A stretch of 64,000 nt of DNA, taken from positions 285,423 through 349,422 of the forward strand of contig NZ_FOFM01000004.1 in NCBI RefSeq assembly GCF_900110875.1, written 5' to 3'. This DNA is from Pseudovibrio axinellae (GTDB lineage: Bacteria; Pseudomonadota; Alphaproteobacteria; Rhizobiales; Stappiaceae). Below, piece after piece: positions 39,851 through 49,348 of the stretch. A program made the position numbers and the translations under genes. The stretch's first letter is position 1. The number at the start of each line of letters is the position of its first letter. The notes under the pieces are model-generated. The model was not told the DNA's origin, did not search any database, and saw only the letters and a list, made by a program, of their open reading frames with translations.

Positions 39851-40330
39851 ATGATGAGTGATGTAGAGACCCAAATACTGGACAGCGCCGATATCATGCG
39901 CGTGATGGAGCTGTTGCCGCACCGCTACCCGTTTTTGATGATCGACCGGATTGTTGATATTGATGGCGATAATTCTGCTGTTGGTATCAAGAATGTAACC
40001 ATCAACGAACCGCACTTCCAGGGTCACTTCCCAGGTAAGCCTGTTATGCCGGGCGTGCTTCTTATTGAAGCCCTGGCACAAACTGCAGGTGCTATTTGCG
40101 TGCATGCACGTAACAACACAGATGCACCTTCACTGGTTTACTTCATGACCATTGATAAGTGTAAGTTCCGCAAGCCAGTCGTTCCTGGTGACCAAGTTCG
40201 CTTTCATGTGAAGAAAATCCGTAATCGTGCCACAATTTGGAAGTTTGAAGGTGTTGCGATGGTTGACGGACAGAAAGTCGCTGAAGCAGAAATTAGCGCA
40301 ATGCTTGTCGACTCAGATCAGGCGAATTGA
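39851..40330 (+). CDS. fabZ: 3-hydroxyacyl-[acyl-carrier-protein] dehydratase FabZ
   Basis: FabZ dehydrates 3-hydroxyacyl-ACP in fatty acid elongation and competes with LpxA/LpxD for substrate. The catalytic His is in [12 protein letters not shown] (about residues 22-33) and the Glu in [14 protein letters not shown] (about 70-83). The protein has 159 residues; two adjacent ATG codons (39851 and 39854) could start it. It sits between the two lipid A acyltransferase genes, as in most proteobacteria. Confidence 0.97.
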   Translation: MMSDVETQILDSADIMRVMELLPHRYPFLMIDRIVDIDGDNSAVGIKNVTINEPHFQGHFPGKPVMPGVLLIEALAQTAGAICVHARNNTDAPSLVYFMTIDKCKFRKPVVPGDQVRFHVKKIRNRATIWKFEGVAMVDGQKVAEAEISAMLVDSDQAN

Positions 40331-40338
40331 GGTCGTTA

Positions 40339-41139
40339 ATGCAACAGATACATCCCACCGCGATTGTCGAGGATGGGGCCGTACTTGGAGAGAATGTCAA
40401 GATCGGTCCCTACTGCATGGTGGGCCCCAAGGTTACTCTTGGCGATGATGTAGAACTTGTTTCTCATGCTGTTATTGCCGGGCGTACGACCATTGGAGCA
40501 CGCAGCAAGATTTTTCCATTTGCTAGCATAGGGCATCAGCCGCAGGATTTGAAATACGCGGGTGAAGATACGCTTTTGGAGATTGGTGAAGATAACCAGA
40601 TCCGTGAGCACACGACCATGAACCCTGGCACTGCTGGTGGCGGTGGTGTTACGCGTGTTGGAAATGGCTGCTTGTTTATGATGGGCACTCATGTTGGTCA
40701 TGATTGTCTGGTGGGCAATGGTGTTATCATGGCAAATAACGCGACGCTTGCAGGTCATGTTGAAGTTGAAGACCATGTCATTTTTGGTGGCTTGTCGGCT
40801 GTGCGTCAGTGGTGCCGGGTTGGAGCGCATTCGATCATTGGTGGTTTGACCGGTGTTGAGTTTGACGTCATTCCTTACGGCTCAGTAATTGGTGACCGAG
40901 CGCGTCTTGCTGGCCTGAACCTGATTGGTTTAAAGCGGCGCAACTTTTCTCGTGAAGAGATCCATGCCCTTCGAGGTGCTTACAAGGAGATCTTTAACGG
41001 TGAAGAGGGAACCTTGCGTTCGCGTGCTGATGCGGCCCGCACCAATTATGCAGGTTTTGACGGCGTGCAGACGATGACCAAGTTTATGCTGGATGACGAA
41101 AAGCGTAGCTTTTGTACACCACGCAAGTCCGGCGAATAA
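40339..41139 (+). CDS. lpxA: Acyl-[ACP]--UDP-N-acetylglucosamine O-acyltransferase
   Basis: LpxA carries out the first step of lipid A synthesis. The ATG at 40339 (MQQIHPTAIVEDGAVLG) follows GAGG; a start four codons upstream would overlap fabZ. Hexapeptide repeats form the beta-helix, and the catalytic His lies in GTHVGHDCLVGN (about residues 117-128). The C-terminal helical domain follows. The length of 266 residues is normal. Confidence 0.97.
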   Translation: MQQIHPTAIVEDGAVLGENVKIGPYCMVGPKVTLGDDVELVSHAVIAGRTTIGARSKIFPFASIGHQPQDLKYAGEDTLLEIGEDNQIREHTTMNPGTAGGGGVTRVGNGCLFMMGTHVGHDCLVGNGVIMANNATLAGHVEVEDHVIFGGLSAVRQWCRVGAHSIIGGLTGVEFDVIPYGSVIGDRARLAGLNLIGLKRRNFSREEIHALRGAYKEIFNGEEGTLRSRADAARTNYAGFDGVQTMTKFMLDDEKRSFCTPRKSGE

Positions 41140-41156
41140 GGGTCTGTTTTGAATTC

Positions 41157-42026
41157 ATGACGAAGCAGGCTCCTATTGCTGTGATCGCCGGTGGCGGCGA
41201 TTTGCCCGGGCTAGTCATTCGCTCAGCTTTGGCGCAAGGTCGTGATGTGGTTACTATCGCAATCAAAGGGGAGGCAGATGCCTCCCTTTCTGCGTTTAAC
41301 CCTGTTGAGCTTGGTTGGGGGCAGATTGGCAAGTTGTTCTCAACACTGAAATCGCGAGGCGTGCGAGATGTCGTCCTGATTGGCGCAGTGCAGAGACGGC
41401 CGGACTTTACATCCATTCTTGGTGATTTTGGTACAATGTGGCGGTTGCCGCGTATTATCGCTGCTGTTGTGGGTGGTGATGATCATTTGCTGGTGAAGGT
41501 TGCCGGTATATTTGAACGAGAGGGGTTGCACGTGGTTGGTGCTCATGAAGTTGCTCCGGGACTGGTTGCAAATCCTGGCCATGTGGCTGGACCAAAGCCA
41601 GATGCCAAAGCTTTAAGTGATATGGAGCTTGCAATTCAGGCCGTGGACGCTGTGGGCCGGCTGGATATCGGGCAGGGTGCGATTGCAGTGGGTGCGCGCG
41701 TGGTGGCTGTTGAAGGGGCTGAGGGCACAGATGCCATGCTGGAGCGTATTACTGCGCTGCGTGCCAATGGGCGTGTGCGTTCCAAAGGGGCGGCTGGTGT
41801 GCTTGTAAAGTGCTCTAAGCCGCAACAGGACCTGCGCCTTGATATGCCGACCATTGGGCCGCAAACCATACAAAAAGCCTCTGATGCTCAGTTGAAGGGC
41901 GTTTGTGTTGAAGCTGGGCGAGTCTTGGTGGTGCACCGCGATGAAGTGGAGCGACTGTGTAATGAGCTTGGCGTTTTTCTTTACGGCTGTACGCGCAATG
42001 AAGACTTTGAAGGGCATGAGGGTTAA
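41157..42026 (+). CDS. lpxI: UDP-2,3-diacylglucosamine pyrophosphatase LpxI
   Basis: LpxI (formerly DUF1009) hydrolyses UDP-2,3-diacylglucosamine to lipid X and UMP; it replaces LpxH in alphaproteobacteria. The ATG at 41157 (MTKQAPIAVIAGGGDLPGLV) gives 289 residues, the family length, although the frame extends 15 codons upstream into lpxA. The N-terminal AGGGDLP loop and the central DDHLLVKV segment are typical. The gene lies between lpxA and lpxB, the standard place. Confidence 0.95.
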   Translation: MTKQAPIAVIAGGGDLPGLVIRSALAQGRDVVTIAIKGEADASLSAFNPVELGWGQIGKLFSTLKSRGVRDVVLIGAVQRRPDFTSILGDFGTMWRLPRIIAAVVGGDDHLLVKVAGIFEREGLHVVGAHEVAPGLVANPGHVAGPKPDAKALSDMELAIQAVDAVGRLDIGQGAIAVGARVVAVEGAEGTDAMLERITALRANGRVRSKGAAGVLVKCSKPQQDLRLDMPTIGPQTIQKASDAQLKGVCVEAGRVLVVHRDEVERLCNELGVFLYGCTRNEDFEGHEG

Positions 42027-42029
42027 GGC

Positions 42030-43226
42030 ATGAGTGATATTGTGCGCGCAAAGCCGTTTAAGGTGTTCTTCGTGGTTGGTGAAGAGTCTGGTGACCAGCT
42101 TGGTGCTGAAGTGATTAAATCACTACGGGCTCTAATTGGTGAGCGTCTTCAGGTGTGCGGCATTGGCGGCGAGCGCATGGCGATCCAAGGTGTTTCCTCT
42201 CTGTTTCCGCTTGATGATATCGCAGTTATGGGCATCACAGCGGTGTTGGAACGATTGCCTACGATTATCAAACGCGTGCACCAGAGCGTGGATGCGGTGA
42301 TTGCTGAGCAGCCAGATTTGCTGCTGATTATCGACTCTCCTGATTTCACTCACAATGTTGCTAAACGGGTTCGCAAGAAAGCGCCTCATATTCCGGTCGT
42401 TGATTATGTCAGTCCTTCTGTTTGGGCGTGGCGTCCGGGTCGAGCGAAGAGGATGGCTGTTTATGTGGATCGGCTGCTTGCTCTTTTGCCGTTTGAGCCT
42501 GAGACGCATCAGCGCCTTGGCGGGCCGCCTTGCACCTATGTGGGGCATCCCTTGATTGAACGCCTTGCTGACCTGCGCCCGGGACCTGGCGAGCGCCAAC
42601 CGTTGGGCGCTGGCAAGAAGCAGCTGATCGTCCTGCCAGGCTCTCGCGGCAGTGAGGTCACTCGTTTGCTGGAGCCCTTTGGAAAGGCAGTTGAGCTGAT
42701 ATGTGCCCAGGAGCCAGATGTGGTTGTCACGATCCCGGCTGTGCCTCATCAAGAAGCGCGCATTCGTGAAGGGGTTCAATCCTGGGCGGTGAAGCCTTAT
42801 ATTGTGTGCGGAGAGGCGGAGAAGTTTGCAGCAATGCGGAAAGCAAATGCAGCGCTTGCCGCCAGTGGTACGGTGACATTGGAGCTTGCTATTGCTGGCG
42901 TGCCTATGACTGTCGCCTATAAGCTGGACTGGTTTTTCCGTCGGCTCAAGCAAATGAATCGCTATGTTAAGATTATCGGGGCGAACACAATGGTGTTGCC
43001 CAATCTGGTGTTGGGAGATAATTCCATACCGGAATTTCTAGAGGACGAAGCCACGCCGGAAGCCATGAGCGCCTCTGTTTTGAGGTTGCTGCACGATAGC
43101 CCTGAGCGTCAGGCTCAACTTGACGCGTTTACGCGTATTGATGAGCGCATGAAGCTGCCAGCAGGTGACAGCCAGGCTGGTAAGGCTGCTCGAGCTATTT
43201 TGGAAACCGCTGGAGTTTTGGTTTAG
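42030..43226 (+). CDS. lpxB: Lipid-A-disaccharide synthase
   Basis: LpxB joins lipid X and UDP-diacylglucosamine to form the lipid A disaccharide. It is a GT-B fold glycosyltransferase with the N-terminal motif GEESGDQLGAEVI (about residues 13-25), then DSPDFTHNVAKRVRK and YVSPSVWAWRPGR. The 398-residue length is normal. It starts 3 bp after the lpxI stop and ends the envelope gene run; the accessory patch follows. Confidence 0.97.
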   Translation: MSDIVRAKPFKVFFVVGEESGDQLGAEVIKSLRALIGERLQVCGIGGERMAIQGVSSLFPLDDIAVMGITAVLERLPTIIKRVHQSVDAVIAEQPDLLLIIDSPDFTHNVAKRVRKKAPHIPVVDYVSPSVWAWRPGRAKRMAVYVDRLLALLPFEPETHQRLGGPPCTYVGHPLIERLADLRPGPGERQPLGAGKKQLIVLPGSRGSEVTRLLEPFGKAVELICAQEPDVVVTIPAVPHQEARIREGVQSWAVKPYIVCGEAEKFAAMRKANAALAASGTVTLELAIAGVPMTVAYKLDWFFRRLKQMNRYVKIIGANTMVLPNLVLGDNSIPEFLEDEATPEAMSASVLRLLHDSPERQAQLDAFTRIDERMKLPAGDSQAGKAARAILETAGVLV

Positions 43227-43411
43227 CTACCTCTTAAAATGGTTTAATAATGTTATTTATCTCACTGAATTATATGAGTTTATCTATTTATATAAAGTGA
43301 TTCTTTAATGCGATGATAGATTGCATAAGGTGGGTTTGCGGGGCCTGTGTGAACAGGAATGCCGCGAGAGACTGTGTTGCGCTCTTGTTGCCGCTTTGTG
43401 CAAATGGCTGG
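43227..43411. other. A+T-rich gap after lpxB
   Basis: The first 100 bases are strikingly A+T rich compared with the core genes. No gene, tRNA or good terminator is seen. It marks the edge of the accessory patch. Confidence 0.4.
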
Positions 43412-43864
43412 CTATTGAGTTGAATGGATCGTGACTTTGCCGCGGCATGTGCCGTCTGAAAAGACGCCCGAGGCTGAGCCGCTTCCAATCAGTGCGGTTG
43501 CAAAGACCTTCATTTCTACGGGCTCAGTGTTCTTTTCATTTGGAAAGATAAGCTCGTATTCGTTCTCCATTGAGAGAATGCCATCCCCAATCGTGCCGCC
43601 GGTGGATGATATAATGACTCTAGGCTCTTGCCCTGAGGTCTTCTTATCTGGCTCTCTTGGGGTGCCTGACAGTTCTGCTGTTGTGAACCCGGATTTATAG
43701 CGTTTTTCGCAGATGCCATCATCCGGTCTTCCGTCTGCCAAGGTTAGCTCAGAGAATGTGACAACCTCATCGTCATGATCAGCTTTCTGATTGTCAGCTG
43801 CATCTGCGGTGCCGATGGTAAGCAGGAGACCAAGGCTTACAGCTGCGCTTAGGCGTTTTATCAT
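43412..43864 (-). CDS. Small secreted protein, paralogue 1 of a local family
   Basis: The ATG at 43864 gives 150 residues starting with a signal peptide (MIKRLSAAVSLGLLLTIG, cleavage expected after ADA). A GTG four codons upstream is an alternative start. The mature part has two conserved cysteines, in DGICEKRYKSGF and SDGTCRGKVT, probably disulfide-linked in the periplasm or outside. It shares these and the FSEL and SGVFSDGTC segments with the genes at 44635 and 45346. I recognise no known family, and no function can be given. Base composition is like its neighbours. Confidence 0.78.
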   Translation of the reverse strand: MIKRLSAAVSLGLLLTIGTADAADNQKADHDDEVVTFSELTLADGRPDDGICEKRYKSGFTTAELSGTPREPDKKTSGQEPRVIISSTGGTIGDGILSMENEYELIFPNEKNTEPVEMKVFATALIGSGSASGVFSDGTCRGKVTIHSTQ

Positions 43865-44139
43865 AAAGGCTCTCACTTCTGGCTGTTGTCGCCTGACGCG
43901 GAGAGAGACTAGACCTGCTGTGTTAATGCATGCCCTCAGTTTTGCATAAACCTTGGTCAGGATGAAGGTTTGGTTTGAAGAGCCGGGCTGGTTTGAAGCA
44001 GTTTTTAAATGATCGCACCAGGTTGTGGTGCATTGTGCAGGACTTGGCCGGGTTGCAGCTTTTGTGCTGTGCGATGCGCTTGTGCATCCTTATAGTGCCT
44101 ATGAGGGTGTGCGGAACCAATACAGTTTGAGGAGTATCT

Positions 44140-44601
44140 ATGAAGGTCAGGAATGCGGTTTTAGCAGATGCTGCGCAGATCAGCGGTTTTTTACAGGAAC
44201 TTGCTGCACTTGGAAAGCGCAGCCGACCAAGTGATGAGGGCTTTGTGTGCTCCAACTACATTGAGCATGAGGATAATATTCAGTGTGCTGTGGTGGAAGA
44301 TGCTGATGGGTCACTCCTGGGGCTGCAGGTACTGAAAAAGGCGTGTGAGCATAACGCTTATGATGTGACGCCGGGCTGGGGCATAATTGGCACTCATGTG
44401 CGCGCAAGTGCAGGACGTCGTGGTGTTGGGCGTGCGCTGTTTGCTTCAACGCTGGTAGCGGCAAAGAGAGCAGGGTTGCAAAAGATTGACGCAACGATTG
44501 GCGCATCTAACCCGGAAGGCCTTGGGTATTATGAGGCCGTTGGTTTTCGCAGCTATAAAACCACTGAGACTTCTGTGAGCAAATGCTTTGAGCTGGATTA
44601 G
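44140..44601 (+). CDS. GNAT family N-acetyltransferase
   Basis: The 153-residue protein has the GNAT acetyl-CoA-binding motif VRASAGRRGVGRALF (about residues 85-99) and the C-terminal GLGYYEAVGF segment. The substrate cannot be told. A TGAGGAG ribosome binding site lies 6 bp before the ATG. It is encoded opposite to, and between, two of the three small secreted paralogues, so it is probably independent of them. Confidence 0.9.
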   Translation: MKVRNAVLADAAQISGFLQELAALGKRSRPSDEGFVCSNYIEHEDNIQCAVVEDADGSLLGLQVLKKACEHNAYDVTPGWGIIGTHVRASAGRRGVGRALFASTLVAAKRAGLQKIDATIGASNPEGLGYYEAVGFRSYKTTETSVSKCFELD

Positions 44602-44634
44602 CAGCTCACTTTAGCGAGACCTTATAATTTCTTG

Positions 44635-45132
44635 TTATTTGGCGTCCACAACCGTGAATTTTCCAGAACAAGAGCCATCTGAAAAGACGCCGCTGTAGAT
44701 TTTGGAGTCTATGAAACCAGTGACGTATTGTGTGACTTCGAACTGCTTATCCGGGTCGCCGGGAAAGGTTGTCAGTAACTGTGAATGTTCTGCGTAGATG
44801 TGGTCTTCGCGCACTTCACTGCGGGCGTAGAGAAAGAATTTATGCCCCATGTCGGTGACAAACTGCCCCTGTTGGCCGTTGGGGTCAGGGTAAACTTTAT
44901 ATCCGGTGCCATATCGTTTGGTGCAAAAATCGCCTTCAATAGCATCATTGAGTGCTCGTAGGCTATCTATAGCGATTGTGCGTATGGTGGACAGGCGCTT
45001 GTTGTCTGCAAAGGGATTTGAAAGGTTGTCACGATTAATGAACTGACTGTTTGCTGGGCTTAGCATTGTGAGGGAGAGCGCTAAGGCTATGCCAAAACAC
45101 ATTTGTTTTTCAAGACTTATGTACTTTTCCAT
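44635..45132 (-). CDS. Small secreted protein, paralogue 2 of a local family
   Basis: The 165-residue protein starts with a signal-peptide-like segment (CFGIALALSLTMLSPANS, residues 12-29). The mature part carries the family pattern: DFCTKRYGTGY, then MGHKFFLYARSEV, YAEHSQLLTTFP, QYVTGF and YSGVFSDGSCSGKFT near the end. It is closer to the 45346 gene than to the 43412 gene. The start has a GGGGG sequence 6 bases upstream. The function is unknown. Confidence 0.78.
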   Translation of the reverse strand: MEKYISLEKQMCFGIALALSLTMLSPANSQFINRDNLSNPFADNKRLSTIRTIAIDSLRALNDAIEGDFCTKRYGTGYKVYPDPNGQQGQFVTDMGHKFFLYARSEVREDHIYAEHSQLLTTFPGDPDKQFEVTQYVTGFIDSKIYSGVFSDGSCSGKFTVVDAK

Positions 45133-45345
45133 CTGAACCCCCGATGTTCTGTGCCTCTCATGTGTGAGGATTGGATTGCACTTGGATGCGGATGCATGAT
45201 CCTTTTGAAGTTGAGAGGAAGTTTAGGCTGCGTCACTTAATACATCTGTATTGAGCCTGCATTTGTTTGAAGCAAATACTCATCGAATTTAGCCGGTATG
45301 GTCCTGACGTAGAGCGTGGTTTTTTTGGTGCAGCCAGAATTACGG

Positions 45346-45795
45346 CTAATGCAAGCTCCATGGACCGACTGTGACTTTGCCGGTGCATGTGCCATCGGTG
45401 AAGACACCGCTATAGGATTCCCCCCCTGCAAACCCAGTTACGAACTGCGTGACTTCAATCTCCTCATCTTGTTCTTTGGGAAAGGTCATCATGAAACGGT
45501 CGTGTTCTGCAAAAATGCCCTGTCCCATGATCTCACTTCTATCGACAAGCGTGATTGTATGGCCTTTGTCGCTGACGTAGGAGCGCTTGGGCGCATCCTT
45601 TGAGGGTGAGATCGTGTAGCCGTTTCCATAACGCTCAAGGCAGATAGAGTTATCTGAGGAGCCATCTTGCATGGTTAGCTCAGAGAAGGCGACGTTTCTC
45701 GTATCTTGAATGTTGGCAAAGGCGGAGGGCGAGGTGAGCAGGCAGCTGGCAAGAAGGCAAAAGGCAGTGGAAACGGGAACACAGTACTGGCGCAT
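45346..45795 (-). CDS. Small secreted protein, paralogue 3 of a local family
   Basis: The ATG at 45795 gives 149 residues with a signal peptide (MRQYCVPVSTAFCLLASCLL, cleavage expected after AFA) and an AAGGA ribosome binding site. The frame could start 26 codons earlier but that would place a polar stretch before the signal peptide. The mature part has ICLERYGNGY, KGHTITLVDRSEI, FAEHDRFMMTFP and YSGVFTDGTCTGKVT. The two conserved cysteines are as in its paralogues. The function is unknown. Confidence 0.78.
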   Translation of the reverse strand: MRQYCVPVSTAFCLLASCLLTSPSAFANIQDTRNVAFSELTMQDGSSDNSICLERYGNGYTISPSKDAPKRSYVSDKGHTITLVDRSEIMGQGIFAEHDRFMMTFPKEQDEEIEVTQFVTGFAGGESYSGVFTDGTCTGKVTVGPWSLH

Positions 45796-45932
45796 AAACA
45801 CGTCCTTCTTCCTGATGGGCTTGCTTCGCCCAGCTGCCATTGAAATCACCAAGATATGAATGTGTTTGGGCATGAGTATGGCAAAGTGTTGCCATAGTTT
45901 GCGAAGTTTATTGCAGATGGTCTGGGTTCAAA

Positions 45933-45962
45933 TAAAAAAGGAGGCAAGTTGCCTCCTTTTTC
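45933..45962. terminator. Bidirectional terminator downstream of gltA
   Basis: AAAAAGGAGGC and GCCTCCTTTTT flank a 5-nt loop, with A- and T-runs on both sides. It follows the gltA stop by about 20 bp on the minus strand. Confidence 0.85.
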
Positions 45963-45981
45963 TTCGATAAGTTTTATGAGT

Positions 45982-47274
45982 TTAACGACGCTGGTCGATT
46001 GGCTGATAGTCACGCTCAGCGTACCCAGTGTACAGCTGACGCGGGCGACCGATGCGTTGGGAAGGATCTTCAATCATTTCCTTCCACTGTGCAATCCAAC
46101 CGACTGTGCGCGCCAGTGCAAAGAGCACTGTGAACATGGTGGTTGGGAAGCCGAGTGCACGCAGGGTGATGCCGGAGTAGAAGTCAATGTTCGGGTAGAG
46201 CTTCTTGTCGACGAAGTATGGATCGGTCAATGCAACTTTTTCCAGTTCCATTGCAACTTCGAGGAGCGGATCATCCTGGTGGCCCAGCTCTGCAAGCACT
46301 TCATGACAGGTTTTCTGCATGATGCGTGCGCGTGGGTCGTAGTTTTTGTAGACGCGGTGACCGAAGCCCATGAGGCGGAACGGGTCATTTTTGTCTTTTG
46401 CACGTGCTACATACTCAGGAATACGGTCAACAGAGCCGATTTCGGAGAGCATGTTCAAAGCTGCCTCATTCGCACCGCCATGAGACGGGCCCCACAGACA
46501 TGCGATACCAGCTGCAATACATGCAAATGGGTTAGCACCTGAAGAACCTGCCAAACGAACGGTGGAGGTTGAAGCGTTCTGCTCGTGGTCTGCGTGAAGG
46601 ATGAAGATGCGGTCCATAGCGCGTGCCAGAACCGGGTTCACCTTGTAATCTTCACATGGAACAGCAAAGCACATGTGCAGGAAGTTGGATGCGTAGTCCA
46701 GATCGTTTCTTGGGTAAACGAACGGCTGACCAACGTGGTATTTGTATGCCATGGCAGCGATGGTCGGCATCTTCGCAATCATACGCAGGGAAGCAACCAT
46801 GCGCAGATGTGGATCGGAGATGTCGGTGCTGTCATGATAGAAGGAGGAGAGAGCTCCAACGGTGCCGGTCATGACTGCCATCGGGTGGGCGTCACGACGG
46901 TAACCCTTGAAGAAAGAGCTCATCTGATCGTGGATCATTGTGTGGTAAGTCACACGATGTACGAAATCATCCTTTTCTGCGCGTGTTGGCAGCTCGCCGT
47001 ACAGCAGCAGGTAGCAGGATTCCAAAAAGTCGCCATGTTCGGCGAGCTGTTCAATCGGATAGCCACGGTACAAAAGCGTACCTTGGTCACCATCGATGTA
47101 AGTGATCTTGGATTCACATGAGGCAGTAGACGTAAAGCCCGGGTCTAGAGTAAACCGGCCAGTCTGTTTGTAAAGCGATGCGATGTCCATGACATCAGGG
47201 CCTATGGACCCGGAACTGATATTAAAATCCCAGCTCTGGTCTCCGATAGTCAGTTTCGCTGTTTTGTCGCTCAT
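45982..47274 (-). CDS. gltA: Citrate synthase
   Basis: This is the first enzyme of the TCA cycle. The protein is of the hexameric, NADH-sensitive type common in proteobacteria: it has an N-terminal beta domain and then the large domain, with the catalytic histidines in [29 protein letters not shown] and [15 protein letters not shown]. The ATG at 47274 (MSDKTAKL) is 9 bases after GGGGG and gives 430 residues; a TTG three codons upstream is an alternative. It has its own terminator. Confidence 0.97.
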   Translation of the reverse strand: MSDKTAKLTIGDQSWDFNISSGSIGPDVMDIASLYKQTGRFTLDPGFTSTASCESKITYIDGDQGTLLYRGYPIEQLAEHGDFLESCYLLLYGELPTRAEKDDFVHRVTYHTMIHDQMSSFFKGYRRDAHPMAVMTGTVGALSSFYHDSTDISDPHLRMVASLRMIAKMPTIAAMAYKYHVGQPFVYPRNDLDYASNFLHMCFAVPCEDYKVNPVLARAMDRIFILHADHEQNASTSTVRLAGSSGANPFACIAAGIACLWGPSHGGANEAALNMLSEIGSVDRIPEYVARAKDKNDPFRLMGFGHRVYKNYDPRARIMQKTCHEVLAELGHQDDPLLEVAMELEKVALTDPYFVDKKLYPNIDFYSGITLRALGFPTTMFTVLFALARTVGWIAQWKEMIEDPSQRIGRPRQLYTGYAERDYQPIDQRR

Positions 47275-47291
47275 ATCAGGCAACCCCCATT

Positions 47292-47320
47292 TTGTATCTC
47301 CTCATGCGACTGCGTATAAT
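47292..47320 (+). promoter_or_regulatory. Plus-strand promoter in the gltA-gltX gap
   Basis: TTGTAT (47292-47297) and a perfect TATAAT (47315-47320) are separated by 17 bp. It points away from gltA and toward a plus-strand terminator, with no plus-strand gene between. Confidence 0.55.
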
Positions 47321-47327
47321 TTGTGTA

Positions 47328-47495
47328 CAATTGAATACACTGCATGAACTGACGTTTCCGCCCGGAGGAGAGTGTTGTCGTGAAACTGCCTATATCATTT
47401 GCCGCGATGGGGCAAGCGCTCGCAACCAATGCTTTCAGTGATAAGTGTAACTACCGCTACGAATGACTAGTACTTGCAGCGGTAGTTTCTTTTTT
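47328..47495 (+). ncRNA. Candidate intergenic small RNA between gltA and gltX
   Basis: A promoter with perfect -10 hexamer at 47315-47320 and a terminator at 47449-47495 define a plus-strand transcript of about 168 nt, divergent from gltA and convergent with gltX. The terminator stem (AACTACCGCT 47449-47458 with AGCGGTAGTT 47478-47487, then TTCTTTTTT) has its T-run only on the plus strand. The transcript contains a 28-codon GTG frame (47380-47466) with GGAGG upstream, but the frame runs into the terminator stem. I could not assign it to a known RNA family. Confidence 0.5.
47449..47495 (+). terminator. Plus-strand terminator in the gltA-gltX gap
   Basis: A perfect 10-bp stem with a 19-nt loop is followed by TTCTTTTTT. 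The stem may also help end gltX transcripts on the minus strand, where the tail after the stem lacks T. Confidence 0.75.
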
Positions 47496-47506
47496 AATTC
47501 AATACA

Positions 47507-48931
47507 TTACGCAGCGTGATCGCGGATGCGTGCGCAAGATTCGTCTTTTCCGAGGACGACGAGCACGTCAAAGATGCCTGGGGATGTACCACGACCTGTG
47601 AGTGCAGCACGTAACGGTTGGGCAACTTTTCCAAGCTTGAGTTCGGCCTCTTCTGCAACTGCTTTGACAGTTTCTTCGGTGCTTTCCACTGTCCATGCGT
47701 CCAAAGCTTCCAGGGCAGGCAGAACTTTACCAAGTACTGTGCGGGCTTCTTCGGAGAGAATCTTTTCAGCTTTTGCGTCCAGATCCAGCGGGCGCTGAAC
47801 CCAAAGGTACCTTGCAGATTCTTGAAGCTCGATCAGGGTCTTTGCACGCTCTTTAAGACCTGGCAGAGCTGCAAGCAGCTTGTCCTGATTGCCGTCACCT
47901 GCAATCCACGCCATGACGTCGGCACCGCCTTCTATCTCTGTCAGGTAGGTGAGGAAGTGTCCCAGTAGCTCTTCATCGCTTTCTGAGCGCATGTAATGAG
48001 CGTTCAGGTTTTCCAGCTTTTTGAAGTCGAAGCGGGATGGGGATTTGCCGATAGCATCGAAACCAAACCACTCGATCATTTGCTCGGTAGAGAAGATTTC
48101 ATCATCACCATGGGACCAGCCCAGGCGCGCAAGGTAGTTGCGCATTGCAGAGGGCAGGTACCCCATTGCGCGGTAGGCTTCAGCACCGATTGCGCCGTGA
48201 CGTTTGGAAAGCTTTGCGCCGTCTGGTCCGTAAATCAGCGGAATATGCGCCATGACTGGCACGTCCCAGTTCAGTGCTTTGTAAATGAGCGTCTGGCGTG
48301 CTGCGTTGGTCAGGTGGTCATCACCGCGCACAATATGGGTGACGTTCATGTCGTGATCATCCACCACAACGGCAAGCATGTAAGTTGGGTTACCGTCAGA
48401 GCGCAGCAGGACAAGGTCGTCCATCTCTTTGTTTGCAAACTTAACAGTGCCCTGAACTTCGTCCTGCACAATTGTATCGCCTTCCAGCGGTGCTTTCAAA
48501 CGAATTGCAGGGGAGACACCTTCTGGAGCCTGGGAGGCATCACGATCACGCCAGGTGCCATCGTAGCGCGGCGGACGGCCTTCAGCGCGGGCCTTTTCGC
48601 GCATCGCGTTGACTTCTTCTGCTGTGCTGTAACAGTAGTAAGCCGTGCCGTCTTTGACCATCTGCTGTGCCACTTCGCGGTGACGCTCAGCATTGGCGTG
48701 CTGAGAAATCGGCTCGCCGTCCCAGTCCATACCCAGCCAGGACAGGCCATCCATCAGCGCTTCCACGGCTTCATCAGTGGAGCGGGAACGGTCAGTGTCT
48801 TCAATACGCAAAAGCATTTTGCCACCATGGCGCTTTGCGTAGAGCCAGTTGAACAGAGCTGTGCGAGCGCCACCAATATGAAGGTAGCCGGTCGGGGATG
48901 GCGCGAAGCGCGTAACGACGTTTTTGGTCAT
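47507..48931 (-). CDS. gltX: Glutamyl-tRNA synthetase
   Basis: GluRS charges tRNA-Glu (and, in alphaproteobacteria, often tRNA-Gln for later amidation). The class I HIGH motif appears as [21 protein letters not shown] (about residues 8-28) and the KMSKS motif as KLSKRHG. The ATG at 48931 ([15 protein letters not shown]) gives 474 residues; seven more codons upstream are open. The gene is divergent from comEC. Confidence 0.97.
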   Translation of the reverse strand: MTKNVVTRFAPSPTGYLHIGGARTALFNWLYAKRHGGKMLLRIEDTDRSRSTDEAVEALMDGLSWLGMDWDGEPISQHANAERHREVAQQMVKDGTAYYCYSTAEEVNAMREKARAEGRPPRYDGTWRDRDASQAPEGVSPAIRLKAPLEGDTIVQDEVQGTVKFANKEMDDLVLLRSDGNPTYMLAVVVDDHDMNVTHIVRGDDHLTNAARQTLIYKALNWDVPVMAHIPLIYGPDGAKLSKRHGAIGAEAYRAMGYLPSAMRNYLARLGWSHGDDEIFSTEQMIEWFGFDAIGKSPSRFDFKKLENLNAHYMRSESDEELLGHFLTYLTEIEGGADVMAWIAGDGNQDKLLAALPGLKERAKTLIELQESARYLWVQRPLDLDAKAEKILSEEARTVLGKVLPALEALDAWTVESTEETVKAVAEEAELKLGKVAQPLRAALTGRGTSPGIFDVLVVLGKDESCARIRDHAA

Positions 48932-49348
48932 AGGCCTACTTGGAATTCTCAAAGGTTACATCGATAAATTCGGGGTAATTACGGCGGGGCGCCGTATCTG
49001 TGTGGGCTGTGTAACATAGCACGGGGCTTCTCCCAAGGGGCAGAAAGGGGCTTAGGGGTGCGAGAGGGGCAATCATCCTCAGGCAAGTCGCAATCTGGTG
49101 TTGTAGGTACCAGAGTAAGCGCACTGTGCGTGGAGGGGGATAAGTTTTCTGCCAGTGGGGTTGCGCAGCGCACGAGGGAACATGAGGCGCATACAAAGCC
49201 ACGGCCAAAAACGCAAAATCGCGCAGATGTTTTACATAGCAACGCAAACAGTGAATTTCCGTCCATAGTTCAGCGGGTTGGCGTTCTTGATCGTTGTAAA
49301 CAGGCTTGGGTGGGTCTTTGGCTTGCCGTTCATGGTTGGGGCAGGGTT
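48932..49348. other. Gap between gltX and comEC
   Basis: This region holds divergent promoters by position. The plus-strand comEC frame is open from 49058, but its first 97 codons have a polar, non-membrane composition unlike ComEC proteins. No other gene is seen. Confidence 0.4.

Noticed and set aside
45982..47283. Long plus-strand frames (197 and 178 codons) opposite gltA
   Set aside because: They are shadows of a conserved gene with Cys/Val/His-rich, non-protein-like composition.
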